Assembly (NCBI GenBank): GCA_037976565.1
Contig: CP137669.1
Coordinates: forward strand, 35,862,912 to 35,926,911
Length of the DNA: 64,000 nucleotides
DNA from: Mesocentrotus franciscanus
Taxonomy: Eukaryota; Echinodermata; Echinoidea; Camarodonta; Strongylocentrotidae
Direction of reading: 5' to 3'
Position numbers and translations under genes: made by a program. Positions 61,176 to 64,000 of the stretch are shown one piece after another. Numbering within the stretch: the stretch's first letter is position 1; the number at the start of each line of letters is the position of its first letter. The notes beneath the pieces are model-generated. The model was not told the origin of the DNA and searched no databases. It saw only the letters and a program-made list of their open reading frames with translations.

Positions 61176-62848
61176 ATGGCGGAGAAAGTGATTAAAGTTG
61201 GGAATGCAGCGGGCAAACCCGTGCCCATGAAGCTGTTCGCGACATGGGAAGTCGAACGGACCTCGCCCAACTGTATCCCGAGGTAGGCTAACCGAATTAC
61301 GCTATGATGACACACTGAATTTAGTTTGCGCTAGACGTAGACCTAGATCTAGTGCTGTTTTTAAGAAAGCACGTATAACATTATCACGTTCAGTGTTGTG
61401 AATAATTATGTCTGCTAAATGTAGATCTACATAGTCTAGTCTATACTAGGCCAGGCGCGTAGCCAAGGGGGGGGGGGCGGTGGGGGCAGTCCCCCAAAAA
61501 AAAACGCCGGCCAAAAAAAAGAGAGAGAGAGAGAGAGAAGAGTAAACAGAGGACGTAGGAAGAGAAAGGGGCGCTAATACGGAATCATATCCATACTTTG
61601 ACCCGTAACTCCGGCGTGGAGATACCCTACTAAATTAAACAGACCTAAAATCAAGTAAATATTCATGTTTTCTTCAAATAATGGCCATGATTTAAAAGTC
61701 GTTATGTTTCTTACCTGGATCGTGTCAATTTTCTTATCTTTTGGGGAGTATTTTTCCTAAAAATGAAGACTTATAATATACACTTTCTCTGCACAATACA
61801 ATTCCATACCGTACCGACGATGGGGTGCGCGCGCAACCCACCGTTGGTACGTGTATTGTGCAGCAGTTTGCCGTGAATCCTGTGAGAAAGTGTACATGTA
61901 TATTATAAGTCTTTTAACGACTTTTAAATCATGGCCATTATTTGAAGAAAACATGAATATTTACTTGATTTTAGGTCTGTTTTAGTAGGGTATCTCCACG
62001 CCGGAGTTACGGATCAAAGTATGGATATGATTCCGCATTAGCGCCGAAAAGGGATTAAGAGTCGAGAACATTACCACGAATCGTCTTCTTTCTCTAATAA
62101 TTAAATGAAACGTCAAAGCTTCGCGCGAGGGGGGAACTGAATTCAGATAGAGTCTAGACTTTTTTTCAAAGGATTAAGAGTCAGGCCTAAGACTAAGAGT
62201 CGAGAACGGTACAACGAATCGTCTTCTTTCTCTAATAATTTAATAATTAAACGTCAAAGAAACTGAATTCAGACAAGGATTAAGAGTCGAGAACAGTACA
62301 ACGAATCGTCTTCTATCTCTAATAAATTAATGAAACATCAAAGCTTTGCGAATCTTGCACTGTTAATTTGGTCAGTTGATTGGTCAAACTCCATCGTTTG
62401 TTGTAGATCTAGATACTTTATACTAAAATATAATCAAGTGGAAAGCATATATTATATGGCTTCAAAAGAGATAAAATCCTTGTGAGACCTGAATACTAGT
62501 ATTACATTTTGGAAAATTGATGCTTAAGTAATTTGGAGAATTATCTGGCACAACATCACAATGGCATTACAATTATTCCATTTGACTGTTTGGTTTTGTT
62601 CAAAATTTCACTGATCCGTTTCTATAATTTTCCACTTTTCCTAAGAGCAACTTTGAATCCCATCAATATACAGATGGTTGATTTTTGAAAATGCTGTACT
62701 CCATGATTTATATGTCCATAATTCACATTTGTTTATTTGCTATTCATTTATTATACATAGGTTGTGTAGCTTGCGGCTGACACGGCTGGTGGTGCATAAA
62801 GCTTTAGAGAGTGATCTCAATTCTATCATTATAGCTGTCAGAATGCAA
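61176..62848 (+). CDS. PACS: Phosphofurin acidic cluster sorting protein (PACS) family, first two exons
   Basis: Exon 1 is 61176-61282 (35 codons plus 2 nt; donor AG|GTAGGC) and exon 2 is 62761-62848 (donor CAA|GTGAGT), joined in phase. The N-terminus contains PVPMKLFATWEVERTSPNCI, then LCSLRLTRLVVHKALES and IIIAVRMQ. This is the start of the PACS furin-binding region, matching vertebrate PACS1/PACS2 in order and exon phase. PACS proteins are cytosolic adaptors that link acidic-cluster cargo to AP-1/AP-3 or COPI coats for trans-Golgi, endosome and ER-mitochondria traffic. The remaining exons lie right of the window. Invertebrates usually have one PACS gene, so 1 or 2 is not assigned. Intron 1 carries transposon DNA. 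Confidence 0.93.
61569..62046. mobile_element. Near-perfect palindromic element in PACS intron 1
   Basis: The left arm (GCGCTAATACGGAATCATATCC, then CCGGCGTGGAGATACCCTAC, TAAAATCAAGTAAATATTCAT) is repeated as its complement on the right (ending GGATATGATTCCGCATTAGCGC), with the arms about 200 bp each. The centre also contains an inverted block (ACTTATAATATACACTTTCTC near 61770 against its complement near 61890). It shares TATCTCCACGCCGGAGTT with the element at 29631-30524. Confidence 0.85.
62051..62352. repeat. Three tandem units in PACS intron 1
   Basis: Units beginning near 62051, 62171 and 62276 share AAGGATTAAGAGTCGAGAAC, CGAATCGTCTTCT, TCTCTAATAA and CGTCAAAG words. They lie immediately beside the palindromic element. 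Confidence 0.85.
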
Positions 62849-63009
62849 GTGAGTATAATGGAATACGGACTGATCTCATTAGTAATAAAACTTACACATG
62901 TACAGGGTGTAGAAGCAGTATTAGTAGTAGGAGAAGGAGGAGGAGGGGGATGAGGGGAGAGGAGAAGAAGGAGGAAGAGGAAGAAGAAGAAAAGGGGAAG
63001 AGGAGTTGT

Positions 63010-63041
<32 letters not shown>

Positions 63042-64000
63042 TATCGTTGTTATTGTTGTTGTTTTATTTTTTACAATGGACCTTGTGGGAAATAGGCCTC
63101 TGCTGAACAAGTTACCTAGTAATACGTCTCTTTGATTTACTACATGTACAGTTAACAACTAAATTATTTATGCCCATTGTAAATTTGATGGTTTTTGTTT
63201 TGTTTTTCGTAACTCAAAATGAAAGGTGGACTGGTTGAATCCTTTTAGATGTAAGCTTGAATATGTCATATTCTTAAAAAAACCTAAATCAGGACAAATC
63301 AATTTTTGACATTCTTAAAATAATACAAAACTTGGTAAGGGTATTAGCTGTATACAGGTTGTATATATACATGTATGAGCCTTGAGATTTGGATTTCTTT
63401 GACGACAAAGGACACTTGAAGGCTGCTTTTTATTGATTAGCTCACAAGGCTACTTGTACATTATGTAAGTATTGTGAGCATTTGCCATGCCAGAGTGTAC
63501 TGGCAGTACAGTGTATGACATCATAATAGTTTCCTTACTTTCCTTGTAACAGTACATTTGCAATTTGCAATGTTTTATTTATTGTACACAGTACACATAA
63601 ATATGGAAACCAGATTGTTATTTTATTGTTTTTGTCACACATCACTCCTGAAACAACAAATATGTACATTACAATGTGTCTGTATGCAGGGCAAACCCAC
63701 AAATATTTCCTTGACTGGTTTTGTGAAAGAAAATCATTTTAAGAGCCCCATTCCATTTTGTAATCAAACAAGATACATGTTGTACTGTACATCAAGTGTA
63801 AAGTTTATTAATTTTGTACTGAATCTGTGACATGTACATGTAAGTTTAACTTACGATTGACTTTAATAGTAATGCAGGGCTCCACACTAGCTTTTTGGAA
63901 AAGGGGTTCAGACTGCGCTGTGAAAATGTTAAAGTTTTTTGGGCCTGGTGTAAGATTTTGGGCGCCCAAGTAATGTGCCCAGGGTGCTTGTTAGTGTTGA
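62849..64000. other. PACS intron 2 (partial) with simple repeats
   Basis: The exon that should continue the family sequence after VRMQ is not present before the window ends. The stretch includes a GGA/GAA-rich tract (62925-63003) and AGC/AGT triplets (63008-63045). No other gene is seen. Confidence 0.6.

Overview
The window is animal nuclear DNA: AT-rich, with short coding exons in long introns, GT-AG splice junctions, AATAAA signals and dense transposon relics. The gene set (EXOSC5, a PACS-family gene, tandem family-1 glycosidases of the lactase-phlorizin-hydrolase type), the frequent acatgtac-type words and the mix of tRNA-derived SINEs, hAT, Harbinger and piggyBac-like MITEs and a Ty3/gypsy element suggest a marine invertebrate, most likely an echinoderm such as a sea urchin. 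That taxon is an inference; no marker gene settles it.

Layout. 1-10397: a complete Ty3/gypsy LTR retrotransposon (99-10397) with 1.8-kb LTRs and a 4-bp target duplication. It lies in an intron of, and antisense to, a minus-strand gene whose visible exons lie at 10852-13291 (RG/RGG-rich N-terminus; product not recognised). 13292-14984: divergent 5' region between that gene and the next. 14985-23257: a plus-strand 12-exon gene for a 633-residue six-Kelch-repeat protein, with a 3' untranslated stretch to about 25640. 26770-33401: six-exon EXOSC5 (RRP46), whose third intron has minor-spliceosome (U12) signals. 36646-56990: tandem segmental duplication, each unit carrying a five-exon minus-strand GH1 beta-glycosidase gene; copy A (36831-43658) is intact, copy B (45581-54868) has a one-base frameshift in exon 1. 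56990-61175: intergenic DNA with a hAT-type MITE and a tRNA-derived SINE. 61176-64000: first two coding exons of a PACS-family gene that runs off the right edge.

The genes do not form a pathway: exosome RNA processing, membrane-traffic sorting and extracellular glycoside hydrolysis are ordinary separate functions. The most informative structure is the GH1 duplication. Each unit serves as the 'empty site' control for insertions in the other, so insertion events and target duplications can be read directly (piggyBac-like TTAA, hAT 8 bp, a 5'-truncated LINE).

I see no clearly undescribed multi-gene system. The best candidates for novelty are an intron-like 1,466-bp segment inside the LTRs, bounded by exact 69-bp repeats, and several unnamed non-autonomous element families. 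The reading-frame breaks I could place in pol and in GH1 copy B fall in or beside homopolymer runs, so sequence-consensus error is a serious alternative to pseudogenisation.
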